Positions 22,671 through 31,431 of a stretch of DNA of 64,000 bases are shown piece after piece. A program made the translations under genes and the position numbers. The DNA is from a bacterium (GTDB lineage Bacteria; Myxococcota_A; Bradymonadia; Bradymonadales; Bradymonadaceae): assembly GCA_030427705.1 (NCBI GenBank), contig JAUIBR010000015.1, forward strand, positions 1 through 64,000, given 5' to 3'. The notes below the pieces were generated by a model. It did no database searches, had not been told where the DNA came from, and saw only the letters and a program-made list of their open reading frames with translations. Each line of letters starts with the position of its first letter. Positions within the stretch are counted from its first letter, which is position 1.

Positions 22671-24619
22671 TTCGAATATTGGCGTTATTGGCCGCGGTGA
22701 TAGTGATTGGTTGCGGTGAGAGCCAGCCTGCGTCGAAGACGCCCGTCGACATGTCGAACGATGTGTCCTCGATGCCGGATATGAGTACCGATCTCGAAGA
22801 GGATCAAATTGTCGGACTTGTCCTGACGCCGGCGGATTTGGAACTCCATTTGAATGAAACTCAAAGAATTTCAGCGGATTACGGGTTCCTTATAGGTGAT
22901 TCTCAACCTGCCGAGGACGTCGTTTGGTCATCGAATGACGATTCAATCGCGGAAGTCACCTCGGATGGCGTCGTCATCGCAAAGAATATCGGGACCGCTC
23001 AAGTTTCGGCGGTGAGTGGCGAGTTTGAGGCTTCGCTCGAGGTCCACGTATTGGGGCCGCCGGTGGCAACGATGAACGTCCGGCCGGACGGTGAGGTCAT
23101 TGCGATTGGAGGCACGGTAACGCTAGTTGTGGAGCTCTTCGATGCTCAGAATGCGCCTATCTTGGACGCGCGGACCGTTGTCTATACTTCCTCTGACGAG
23201 AACGTCCTCACGGTCGATGACCAGGGCGTTGTGACCGCTGAAGCTCCCGGCGCAGCCAGTATCACGGTTACTGTTGAGGGTATTGAAGCGACCGTGTCGT
23301 TTACTGTGCCGGACGTGTCGGTGGAGTCGATTTCAATAGAACCAACCATGGTTCGCCTGGACTGGGGCGACACAGCGACGCTTACGGCAAATATTGTTTA
23401 CGACGGACCAACACCTGACCCGGAACCGGTGGTGTCGTGGGTATCTTCGGACCCTTCGATTGTGTCTGTCGATGCAAGCGGCACCGTTAGCGCGATATCC
23501 ACTGTCACTGCACTCTCTGCCGGGACGGTCACGATCACCGCTAGTGCGGGCGGAGTGATGGGTACACGCGACGTGATTTCGGAAGACGCGTTCTCGTCTA
23601 TCTCGGCTGGACGGGCGCATGTTTGCGGACTGATGAACAAGAAGGTGGTGTGCTGGGGTGAAAACGCCAGCGGGCAACTGGGACATACACAAAACGGGCC
23701 GGGGCGTCTTGCTTTCGACCAAGCTGTGGACGAGCTTGCGCTGGGTGATGCTCACTCATGTTTGATCGCCGAATCGAATGGTTCTGTCTGGTGTTGGGGC
23801 GATGATACCCGCGGACAACTCGGTAACGACGCAAGCGGGTCATCCGCGTTACCACGGCAGATTGCGCTCGCGGATAACACGAACTTCGTGACAATCGCGG
23901 CCGGCGCTGAACACACCTGTGCCGGAAAAGCCAATGGCGACCTTTATTGTTGGGGTAACGGCGCGGACGGTAGGCTCGGCAACGATGCCACGTTGGATGT
24001 GCAAACGCCGACGCGTATTGGTACCTACTTCCGACCGGCATTGGGCACGCAGCACTCTTGCTTTACGTCGTCAGCCGACGAAGGATTCTGTACCGGTGCG
24101 AATACCGATGGACGCTTGGGTCACAATACCTTTACGACCAACGAACAAACGCCCGTCTTGGTCCTTGGTGGCTTCGAGTTCGCGTCCCTGCACCTCGGCG
24201 CGCGTCATTCATGTGGTGTGACGGTGCTCAATACGCTTGCATGCTGGGGGGCAAACGACCTGCATCAGATTGGGGACGGAACGACCACGAATCGTTCGAC
24301 CCCAATTTTGGTGCCGACGCCGACCCCACTGACTCGCGTTGATGTTGGCGATGACCACTCATGTGGACTCAGTGCACAGGGTGCCGCCTATTGTTGGGGC
24401 GCCTACAGCCAAGGGGCAGTGGGGCAGGCCGCCAATCAAGATGTCACCGTCCCAACGCAGATCTCCGGTTCCACGACGTTCTTCGACATCGCTACAGGCG
24501 CCGAATTTTCCTGTGGCCTCGCGACCGGCGGCGATCCCTATTGTTGGGGCGATGGCGATGCTGGGCAGCTCGGAGGCGCAGCCGACAGTTCAACCCCAGT
24601 CCGAATCAACCCGTTTTAA
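22667..24619 (+). CDS. Lipoprotein with bacterial Ig-like (Big_2) domains and RCC1 beta-propeller
   Basis: 650 aa. ATG at 22667 overlaps the TatD stop. Lipobox V-I-V-I-G-C. Residues about 45-300 contain Big_2 repeats (S-S-N-D-D-S-I-A-E-V, V-T-A-E-A-P-G-A-A-S-I-T-V, W-V-S-S-D-P-S-I-V-S-V). Residues about 310-650 form an RCC1-type seven-bladed propeller with repeated W-G-x-x-x-x-G-Q-L-G and C-x-W/C-x-G pairs (V-V-C-W-G-E-N, V-W-C-W-G-D-D, L-Y-C-W-G-N-G). A surface protein-binding role is likely. It contains the diverged repeat copy G in frame. Confidence 0.87.
   Translation: MIRILALLAAVIVIGCGESQPASKTPVDMSNDVSSMPDMSTDLEEDQIVGLVLTPADLELHLNETQRISADYGFLIGDSQPAEDVVWSSNDDSIAEVTSDGVVIAKNIGTAQVSAVSGEFEASLEVHVLGPPVATMNVRPDGEVIAIGGTVTLVVELFDAQNAPILDARTVVYTSSDENVLTVDDQGVVTAEAPGAASITVTVEGIEATVSFTVPDVSVESISIEPTMVRLDWGDTATLTANIVYDGPTPDPEPVVSWVSSDPSIVSVDASGTVSAISTVTALSAGTVTITASAGGVMGTRDVISEDAFSSISAGRAHVCGLMNKKVVCWGENASGQLGHTQNGPGRLAFDQAVDELALGDAHSCLIAESNGSVWCWGDDTRGQLGNDASGSSALPRQIALADNTNFVTIAAGAEHTCAGKANGDLYCWGNGADGRLGNDATLDVQTPTRIGTYFRPALGTQHSCFTSSADEGFCTGANTDGRLGHNTFTTNEQTPVLVLGGFEFASLHLGARHSCGVTVLNTLACWGANDLHQIGDGTTTNRSTPILVPTPTPLTRVDVGDDHSCGLSAQGAAYCWGAYSQGAVGQAANQDVTVPTQISGSTTFFDIATGAEFSCGLATGGDPYCWGDGDAGQLGGAADSSTPVRINPF
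22876..22906 (+). repeat. Dispersed palindromic element, diverged copy G
   Basis: GGATTACGGGTTCCTTATAG followed by GTGATTCTCAAC. The left part resembles the TTRCRR lead and the end ATTCTCAAC is identical to copy E, but the centre reads TTCCTTATAGG, one base longer than the canonical core. It lies in the third reading frame (Y-G-F-L-I-G-D-S) relative to copies B and F. Confidence 0.5.
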
Positions 24620-24622
24620 ACT

Positions 24623-25348
24623 ATGTTTGATTGGCTCAAGAAACTCGTTGTTCCCATTGAAGAAACCAAACCGATTTTGCCTCCGGAGCAGGCTCTAGAG
24701 GAACTCCGGGCGTTGGTGACCGACGTCGTGCTTGAAGAAGTGTACGAGGCGCTCGACCTAGCTGCCGAGACGGTCCGACCCGAGATCGAATCATGGGTTC
24801 GCGACGGTAACCTTGGGGAGTACCCCATGCATGCATCGGTTGTCTGGCTCGCCTACCAGGACGGCAATCGCGGCGAGCAATTGGCTCCAGATCTGCGGGA
24901 CCACTTGGACGCGGCGATACACTGGGCGTTCCAGTTCGAGATCAACAACGTGCTGTTGGGGGCCGCACTTGGGGCGCTGGATAGTCTGTCCGAGAAAGAC
25001 CGCAATGACTCGGCAATTCGATACTTTGAGGCGCTCGCTGATGTAACGGTTCGTCGATATTGGTTGATGCTCAAGGTCCGGACCCCCGAACTGCTCAAGC
25101 TTGTTGGAGAGTCGTTGGCAGACTACGACCCAGAACAGCGCAAGAAGATGGCTGGGGCGTTTCGGCAGTTCTCTCCCGAGGACGCCGATTTGGTGTTTGA
25201 ATACCTAGACGTGGATGGTCCTGGCGCAGAGATGTTTGTGGAAGCGTTGCCGGTCTTGAACGATCCGCGATCTGAGCCGAAACTGCGCACGCTCGCCGAT
25301 AGCGAGCATGCAAATGTTCGAGAAGCTGCCCGCCGAGTCTTGGGCTAG
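24623..25348 (+). CDS. Hypothetical HEAT-repeat-like protein
   Basis: 241 aa, starting 3 bp after the RCC1 lipoprotein stop, so likely in the same operon. Entirely helical with paired-helix periodicity; the last segment D-P-R-S-E-P-K-L-R-T-L-A-D-S-E-H-A-N-V-R-E-A-A is a good HEAT/PBS-lyase-type repeat. No signal peptide. It probably mediates protein contacts in the cytoplasm. The stop shares CTAG with the convergent kinase gene. Confidence 0.65.
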   Translation: MFDWLKKLVVPIEETKPILPPEQALEELRALVTDVVLEEVYEALDLAAETVRPEIESWVRDGNLGEYPMHASVVWLAYQDGNRGEQLAPDLRDHLDAAIHWAFQFEINNVLLGAALGALDSLSEKDRNDSAIRYFEALADVTVRRYWLMLKVRTPELLKLVGESLADYDPEQRKKMAGAFRQFSPEDADLVFEYLDVDGPGAEMFVEALPVLNDPRSEPKLRTLADSEHANVREAARRVLG

Positions 25349-27162
25349 TCTTGGGATTCAGGTTCGGCAGCGAACCAGTAAACAATGGCAAGAATTGTCA
25401 TGTTTACAAGGTGGGTCGTCGGAAACACCCAAAACGCTTGGTCGGGATACACAAAGCACCCGGCAGCCCCGGCAACATATCCAGGGAAGCAGGCCTGCAA
25501 CCGTCGGTCCACCGTCGCGATGAAAAAGAAGGTGAAGCATGCCACCATCGCGAGGTCGATTCCCAACGCGATACCAAGTTCGACTTGTCCGGCCAGCGCC
25601 ACAATGCGTGGCACGAGCGAGAAAGCGACCATCGCTAGAATCGTCCCAACCAACACCCTGTTTGTGAGCGTCGAGGCGAGTTTCTGCCGAAACCGCATCA
25701 CGATGAGCACGAGAATCACGGCGAATCCGCTGTGGCTGGCCAGGACCTCTTCAACGCTTGGGCGATGCCCGAACGCGGCCGGGGCGAGCTGTGGAATCGC
25801 GATGGTAAGGCCAATTGCCATCCACATCATCGCTTTGGCGCGACCAGCGACGCGGGGGTCAACTTCACGCTGCAGCCGCTCCAGGTCGGACTTCAGTGAC
25901 TCGACCTTCTCCTGGGCCTGTTCAACCGCTTGGAAGCATCGTTGCTTCAGTTCGGGAACGGGCGTGGGCAGGTGTTCCGTGAGTTTCATTGCGTAGTCTG
26001 CATGTCCAACTCTGAGCTCAAACTCGATCAGTTCGATCAGTGCCTCTTGCAGACCATCCCGTGCAGAGCGCAGGTCGATGTGGATGCCAAGCGCATCTTC
26101 AAACGCCTCGCGAGCCGACTCCAATTCGCGTCCGACGTCGGCATCGGCGTCCTCTTGCAGTTGTTCGCGGGCAAACGAGAGCCGACGATGTCCCAATGCA
26201 ACCAATTCCCTCGCCCCACGGAACCGCCTGAAATCTTCGATCGCTAGCCTGAACTCACGAGCGGTCTGGTATCGGTCAGCGGGGTTGCGCTGAAGGGCGC
26301 GTTCCGCAATCGCAACGAGTTCCGGCGGATACCCCGCAGGGTAGTGACGCTTCTTGGGGTAGTAAGCCGAACGCAGCGCTTCGGTAGTCGTTCCGCCCGT
26401 GTTGGGCCCATCCCCACACATGATCGCGTATAGCAAGCCCCCAAGTAGGTAGACGTCAGTGGCCGGGCCGATTGGATGCTCCTGCGAGAACATCTCGGGC
26501 GCAACGTAACGGGGCGTACCAGACAGTTTTGGCGGGTCAGGGACCCGGGCGATCTCGGCGGGCGCGTCGTCTCGAAACGCGCATGCTGTGCCCCAATCCA
26601 GAACGTAGACCTCACCAAACTCGCCAATCATGACGTTGGCAGGCTTTAGGTCTAAGTGGACGATGCCCTTTGAATGCGCAAAGTCCACCGCGTTTGCGAT
26701 ATCGATAAGGATGTTAAGGTGCTGGTCCATCGAGACGACCTGCGTCATCGAGGACAGGTGGTCCAACAGTGTTGTGCCAGCGATACGTTTCATCACGACG
26801 TACGGCACGTCGTTCTCGTCACGTGCAGCCACGTGGACGGGAACGATGTTTGGATGTTCAAGGTGACCCATGACCTTGGCTTCCCGCACGAGTGCTTGTA
26901 CTCCGCGTTCGAAGGCACGCTTGATAGCCACCGGACGGACGAGCGATGGTTGGGTGCCGCCGTGAATCGTCCCCATTCCGCCTGAGCCGAGTATCTCGGT
27001 CGACATCCCGAACAGCGTGTGGGCCTTGTTCAGCGGTATCTTCGGCAACGAGTCTAACGCGAGAGAGGTCAACCCCGATGGGCGGATCGTCTCACCCACT
27101 TCAGCTTGGGTTAGGTCGACATCCGTCTGTACCTTCTGCAGAAACTCGTCGGATTGCGCCAT
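25345..27162 (-). CDS. Membrane Ser/Thr protein kinase with atypical HLD and DWG motifs
   Basis: 605 aa. Kinase domain about 53-320: G-loop G-S-G-G-M-G (59-64), Lys81, catalytic loop H-L-D-L-K-P-A-N (Asp171; the usual Arg of HRD is Leu), metal motif D-W-G (189-191) instead of DFG, and A-P-E-M-F activation end. A coiled, TPR-like helical region (about 330-440) follows. Several hydrophobic segments (about 450-600) include W-M-A-I-G-L-T-I-A-I and V-A-F-S-L-V-P, so the kinase domain faces the cytoplasm. The catalytic Lys/Asp pair is intact, so activity is plausible. The start abuts the stop of the TetR gene without a gap. Confidence 0.88.
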   Translation of the reverse strand: MAQSDEFLQKVQTDVDLTQAEVGETIRPSGLTSLALDSLPKIPLNKAHTLFGMSTEILGSGGMGTIHGGTQPSLVRPVAIKRAFERGVQALVREAKVMGHLEHPNIVPVHVAARDENDVPYVVMKRIAGTTLLDHLSSMTQVVSMDQHLNILIDIANAVDFAHSKGIVHLDLKPANVMIGEFGEVYVLDWGTACAFRDDAPAEIARVPDPPKLSGTPRYVAPEMFSQEHPIGPATDVYLLGGLLYAIMCGDGPNTGGTTTEALRSAYYPKKRHYPAGYPPELVAIAERALQRNPADRYQTAREFRLAIEDFRRFRGARELVALGHRRLSFAREQLQEDADADVGRELESAREAFEDALGIHIDLRSARDGLQEALIELIEFELRVGHADYAMKLTEHLPTPVPELKQRCFQAVEQAQEKVESLKSDLERLQREVDPRVAGRAKAMMWMAIGLTIAIPQLAPAAFGHRPSVEEVLASHSGFAVILVLIVMRFRQKLASTLTNRVLVGTILAMVAFSLVPRIVALAGQVELGIALGIDLAMVACFTFFFIATVDRRLQACFPGYVAGAAGCFVYPDQAFWVFPTTHLVNMTILAIVYWFAAEPESQD

Positions 27163-27789
27163 CTAGGCCTCGGGGGCGGCCATGAGGATTAAGGCTGGGA
27201 CAGTGCGGGCAAGGAAGTCTTCGACGATCGGCCAGGGGTCTTCTTCTTCGATTTTGAAGAAGGCCTGAATCTCATCGATCGAGAATAGTGCATAGCGAAT
27301 CAGGAGGAACACGCCTCCCTGGATGGCCATTGCATAGTCTTTTGCATCACCGCCGTTGCGTTCCGCAATGACTTGGGCACCCATTAATAGCGTGCCTGAA
27401 CCCGTGGCTTCAACGATGTCGGGGTGCAGAGACCCGCGGTCGAAAAAGTCGCGGTAAATCAGTCGTACGTTCAGGTGGTATTCGCGAATGAATCGGAAAC
27501 CCTGAACCGTGGCCTCGCGAAGCGCTTCTTCTAAGGGAAGCTCGGTGATCTGATACGCATCCTCGAGCATTTCGGAAAGCGGTTCGTAGACCGACTTCAT
27601 GGCGGCTGCGTACAGAACGTCTTTGCTCGGGAAGTGATATTGCAAGGTGCCGACGCTCGTACCAGCCGAGGAGGCGATGGTTCGAATCGATGTTCCGGCG
27701 TATCCGTTGATGGCGAACAACTCCACGGCCGCTTTGACGATTTTCGCAGCGGTTTCCTCGGGTTTCGCGTCTTTGGGACGTCCTCTCAC
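27163..27789 (-). CDS. TetR family transcriptional regulator
   Basis: 208 aa. N-terminal HTH has I-V-K-A-A-V-E-L-F-A-I-N-G-Y, G-T-S-I-R-T-I-A, and Y-H-F-P-S-K-D-V-L-Y. The C-terminal ligand domain is helical (F-R-F-I-R-E-Y-H-L-N-V-R). It is encoded between two Ser/Thr kinase genes, 14 bp after one and 0 bp before the other, so it is probably co-transcribed with them rather than controlling a divergent promoter. Confidence 0.9.
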   Translation of the reverse strand: MRGRPKDAKPEETAAKIVKAAVELFAINGYAGTSIRTIASSAGTSVGTLQYHFPSKDVLYAAAMKSVYEPLSEMLEDAYQITELPLEEALREATVQGFRFIREYHLNVRLIYRDFFDRGSLHPDIVEATGSGTLLMGAQVIAERNGGDAKDYAMAIQGGVFLLIRYALFSIDEIQAFFKIEEEDPWPIVEDFLARTVPALILMAAPEA

Positions 27790-27803
27790 GGGCTGACTTT
27801 TGT

Positions 27804-30800
27804 CTATGGGAAGAAATCTAAATCTGCCGCTTTTTCGCGCAGACTTTGGGCCTTTTCTTTGTTGCCATTGTGTTCGAATTGGCGAGCTGCCAACAGCAAG
27901 ACCTCTTCGGCAATCAAAGGTCTATCTTTTTCTAGCAGCAAAAGGCCACCTGTTTCCAGAAGCGTCGCGATTTCTGGTTCCAAATCCATGGCTTCATCCA
28001 TGTAACTCGCAAGCGTTTTAGCGACCTCTTCGACGGTCTTCCAGCTCCCCATACCGGCCGCTGAGGCAAGAATTCCGGCCATGGCAGCCATTTCGAGCCG
28101 TCTCCTACCCAGTGACCGTAACTTGTCGGTGGCCACCATGTAGAGGGTTTCGGCGTCTTGATAACTGCCTGCTTTCAAAAGGATGCTGGCGAGATTTAAC
28201 TCAGAGATCACAGTTGGGTAGCCGATCGATTCCTGCAGCGCGATGCACTCTTGATAGAGTTTCGTTGCTTCTTCAATCTGACCAAGGCGCTTGTGGACCT
28301 CCGCGAGGTACTCCATGACATTGGCCATCGCGGGGAAATGTCCCAACGCTTCAAATCCCTTCAGGGCCTTTTCACCCCATTTGAAGGCGACTTCCCAATC
28401 TTGTTCGAAGATGGCTAACCTGCAGCGCTGCTGGTAAATCAGGGCAATGTGGCGCGACTCCGTCGCAACCGAGCGCCCCTGTTCGAGCACTTGCCGCGCA
28501 TCGTCAAACCGCCTCTTCGATGTCAGCAGTCGGGCAAGAATGCCGTAGCTATCAAAATCAGCGTCTTCAGGGTTACTCTCAAGCATCTCAAGCACGCGAG
28601 ACATGGTCTCGTTAGCTTCCGGCAGTCCCATCCACGCTTCAGCGAGCGCGAGCCACGTGGTGGCCTTCACGTCAATATCCGGCCAATCATGGAGTCGAGC
28701 TTGCTCAGCCGCGCGCTCAGCCCATCGTTTGGCCGATTGGGGTTGCTGCGAGTTGATGTAGATTTGTGCGCGCAGCGTCCAGCCAAGCCCCCATCGATAA
28801 TCGTCTTCTGGGATATGGGCTTCTTCAAGCGCCCGTAAATACTTCGATATCAACTGGTGCGCTGACCGAAACTCACCTTGCTGACGCCTTCCGCGGGCAC
28901 CTCGAAACAAGGGTTTGAGCGCCTTCTCAAACTCACCCGCGCCAACCAGGTAGCGCCCGTATCGCTCGGCATTGCTTGGGCGCTTCACGTCGTACTGCAT
29001 CTCGACGAGGTAAGCGCATCGCTTCAGGTGTTCCAACCAGCGGCCTTGGTTCTCGGCTTCGCGCTGCAAACTTTCGCGCAGAATCGAGTGCGCAAACGCC
29101 CAGCCTGTGTCCGTTCGGCGTGCAAAGCGACGCTCAGCTAGGACCGCAGGTAGCGACGGGGCAAGTTCGATGCGCGCGAGTCGACACATCATCTGCCATT
29201 CTGATTGGTCCACTTCGTGACCGAGCGCCGCGGCAAGCTCGAGAGCAATACGAGCATCGGCACCAAATGAGCTGACCACGTCTTGAATTCGTGTGTCCCA
29301 AACCTGATGAAGGTTGTCGGGGATAACCGCCTTTTCCCCGGGCCGAAGTACAAACCCGGTTTCCCCAACTTCCAAGACGCCGCGGGCGACCCAGTCACCA
29401 ATGAGTTCGACGGCCAGCCGAGGATTTCCGGCAGTTCTGTGACCAAGCTCCAAGGCGAGGTCGGCTTCAAGATTGGCGAGCGCGCGAATCAAGTCTTCGT
29501 GCTCTGTATCGCTGAGCGGGGCGAGGTTGAACTCGCTCGCGGCATCACTTTGCAGGACGGCGTCCAGGAGTTCTCTTGGTTCCTTCTCTCTTGCGATGGT
29601 CTCGTCCGTGACCGACAGAATGACCAAAATTGGGATCGATTTTTCGGATTGGGTGAGGTGGTGCACAAACTCGAGGGTATCCGTACCCCACTGACAATCG
29701 TCCATCCACAGCACGATCGGACCTGTTTCACCCAGATGACCAAGATAGCGGGTGAGCGCAGCGTGACGCTGTTTGGGGCTGGCAAACTCGAAGCCGCCAC
29801 CTTCGTCGTCGTCGAGGTCCATACCTTCGGCGACCAGGGTTCCGATGGCCTGCCATTCGACGAGTTCTTCAACGCCAAGGTCGCGCATATCCTCACGGAC
29901 GATGCCGGACGCCTCAATACGTGTGGCGCCAAGCGTGCGGAAGTGCCTTGCCAGCATCCGCGCGATACCGTTCGCGGAATTGGGCTCGGGTGAGTGCGTA
30001 GCGCGCAGGACGTGAGCAACACCAAGTTCTTCGACCCGCTGAACAAATCCATCCCCGAGGCGAGTCTTGCCGGTACCTTCGGTCCCGCGGACCACAACGA
30101 CGCTAGGACTCGTTGTCTGATGAACGTGGCGCAGGGTCTGCCAGGCAGCTTCAAGCTCGTCTCGTCGACCGACAATCGGTACGGTTCGTAATCCAAACAA
30201 CCCAAGGCCAGCACCGACGAGGTTCATTGGCGTGCCGTCCAAGCGTGGCATCTCCCAACGATCAGGAATGTTCTCGACGACCGTATCAGGCAACGGTGCA
30301 ACGGCGCTGAATACGCGTTTGAAATCCCCATCGGCAGGCGCTTGGGCGCGGTACACATCAAGCACAGGGGTTACACCACCGATTGCCAAGTCTGTCGCAT
30401 CGGGTGGACGAATCTCAGGGATGTCCACATCGTCTAGCGTCAGAAATGCCCGGAACGCGTCGGCAGCGGACTGGAAACGCTCGGATGGCTGAACAGCCAT
30501 CATTCGGTCCAACCACGCTTCAAACCCGTCCGGAATTCGCAGCAAACTTCGTAGCGATTTTCGCGCGCCGTCCTGGTGAGCTTGGTAGATTTCAATGACG
30601 GATTTGCCGCCAAATGCACGCTTGCCGGTGACTAGCTCAAACGCGACACAGCCCAGCGAATAGAGGTCGCTCCATGGCCCGTGGTTTCGCCATGGCTGCT
30701 GCATTTGCTCGGGCGCCATGTATTGCGGCGTTCCAATTGCCCGCGACGTGTCGTGGCTCTTTTCGGTCGCGAATGCCAAACCGAAGTCTGCAAGCTTCGG

Positions 30801-31370
30801 GATGATTCGGCCGCTAAATCCCGCCAGAAGGATGTTGCCAGGTTTAATGTCTCTGTGGATGACGTCCATCGCGTGTGCGTGCGCCAGCGCGTCCAGCAAC
30901 GTTAGGATGATGGCCTTTGCTTGCTTCCAGGTGACCTTCCCGCAGAGCTTCGAGAGACTTCCGTCGGGGAGATACTCCATCACGAAGAACGGGCTTCCGG
31001 ACTTGAACTCCCCGTTCGTCAGGAGCTCGGCTTCCTCGCCGATAGAGCCGTAGTCCAAAACGCGCACGATACCTGGATGGTTGAGCGTCGCGACGGCCTG
31101 CACTTCGTTTCGCAGGGACTGGGCAATGAAAGGATGTTCCGCGCCTTTGCGCGTAATCACCTTGATCGCGACTGGGGTGCGAGTTGGGGCGTGCGTGGCA
31201 GAAAAGACCACGCCCATTCCGCCCTTACCGACAACTTCCTCAACATCGAATGCGCCCAGCTGCGCCTGGCAGAGCGAAGACGCGGCGGCTCCCAAATCGC
31301 TGTACGGGACCGTCGGAACCGAGGGAGCCTCGGCGAGTGTTGGAATTGGAGTGGTCGGAGTTTCAGACAC
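27804..31370 (-). CDS. Ser/Thr protein kinase fused to AAA-type ATPase and TPR region
   Basis: 1188 aa. Kinase domain about 40-310: G-K-G-G-M-G (48-53), Lys70, H-R-D (172-174), D-F-G (195-197), G-T-P-Q-Y-M-A-P-E. A predicted ATPase follows with I-V-G-R-R-D-E-L (about 399), P-loop G-T-E-G-T-G-K-T (429-436) and Walker B-like I-V-L-W-M-D-D (about 565). A winged/helical linker and a long TPR array (about 800-1180; A-K-R-W-A-E-R-A-A, A-T-K-L-Y-Q-E-C) complete it. This PknK/MalT-like layout is common in myxobacteria: the kinase output is tuned by the NTPase-TPR module. It is the first gene of the operon with TetR and the second kinase. Confidence 0.92.
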   Translation of the reverse strand: MSETPTTPIPTLAEAPSVPTVPYSDLGAAASSLCQAQLGAFDVEEVVGKGGMGVVFSATHAPTRTPVAIKVITRKGAEHPFIAQSLRNEVQAVATLNHPGIVRVLDYGSIGEEAELLTNGEFKSGSPFFVMEYLPDGSLSKLCGKVTWKQAKAIILTLLDALAHAHAMDVIHRDIKPGNILLAGFSGRIIPKLADFGLAFATEKSHDTSRAIGTPQYMAPEQMQQPWRNHGPWSDLYSLGCVAFELVTGKRAFGGKSVIEIYQAHQDGARKSLRSLLRIPDGFEAWLDRMMAVQPSERFQSAADAFRAFLTLDDVDIPEIRPPDATDLAIGGVTPVLDVYRAQAPADGDFKRVFSAVAPLPDTVVENIPDRWEMPRLDGTPMNLVGAGLGLFGLRTVPIVGRRDELEAAWQTLRHVHQTTSPSVVVVRGTEGTGKTRLGDGFVQRVEELGVAHVLRATHSPEPNSANGIARMLARHFRTLGATRIEASGIVREDMRDLGVEELVEWQAIGTLVAEGMDLDDDEGGGFEFASPKQRHAALTRYLGHLGETGPIVLWMDDCQWGTDTLEFVHHLTQSEKSIPILVILSVTDETIAREKEPRELLDAVLQSDAASEFNLAPLSDTEHEDLIRALANLEADLALELGHRTAGNPRLAVELIGDWVARGVLEVGETGFVLRPGEKAVIPDNLHQVWDTRIQDVVSSFGADARIALELAAALGHEVDQSEWQMMCRLARIELAPSLPAVLAERRFARRTDTGWAFAHSILRESLQREAENQGRWLEHLKRCAYLVEMQYDVKRPSNAERYGRYLVGAGEFEKALKPLFRGARGRRQQGEFRSAHQLISKYLRALEEAHIPEDDYRWGLGWTLRAQIYINSQQPQSAKRWAERAAEQARLHDWPDIDVKATTWLALAEAWMGLPEANETMSRVLEMLESNPEDADFDSYGILARLLTSKRRFDDARQVLEQGRSVATESRHIALIYQQRCRLAIFEQDWEVAFKWGEKALKGFEALGHFPAMANVMEYLAEVHKRLGQIEEATKLYQECIALQESIGYPTVISELNLASILLKAGSYQDAETLYMVATDKLRSLGRRRLEMAAMAGILASAAGMGSWKTVEEVAKTLASYMDEAMDLEPEIATLLETGGLLLLEKDRPLIAEEVLLLAARQFEHNGNKEKAQSLREKAADLDFFP

Positions 31371-31431
31371 CAGGGGCCTTTGGTTGCGTTACAGCTAGAG
31401 TACAACCATCCCTAAGCGTGGAGCAAAATCT

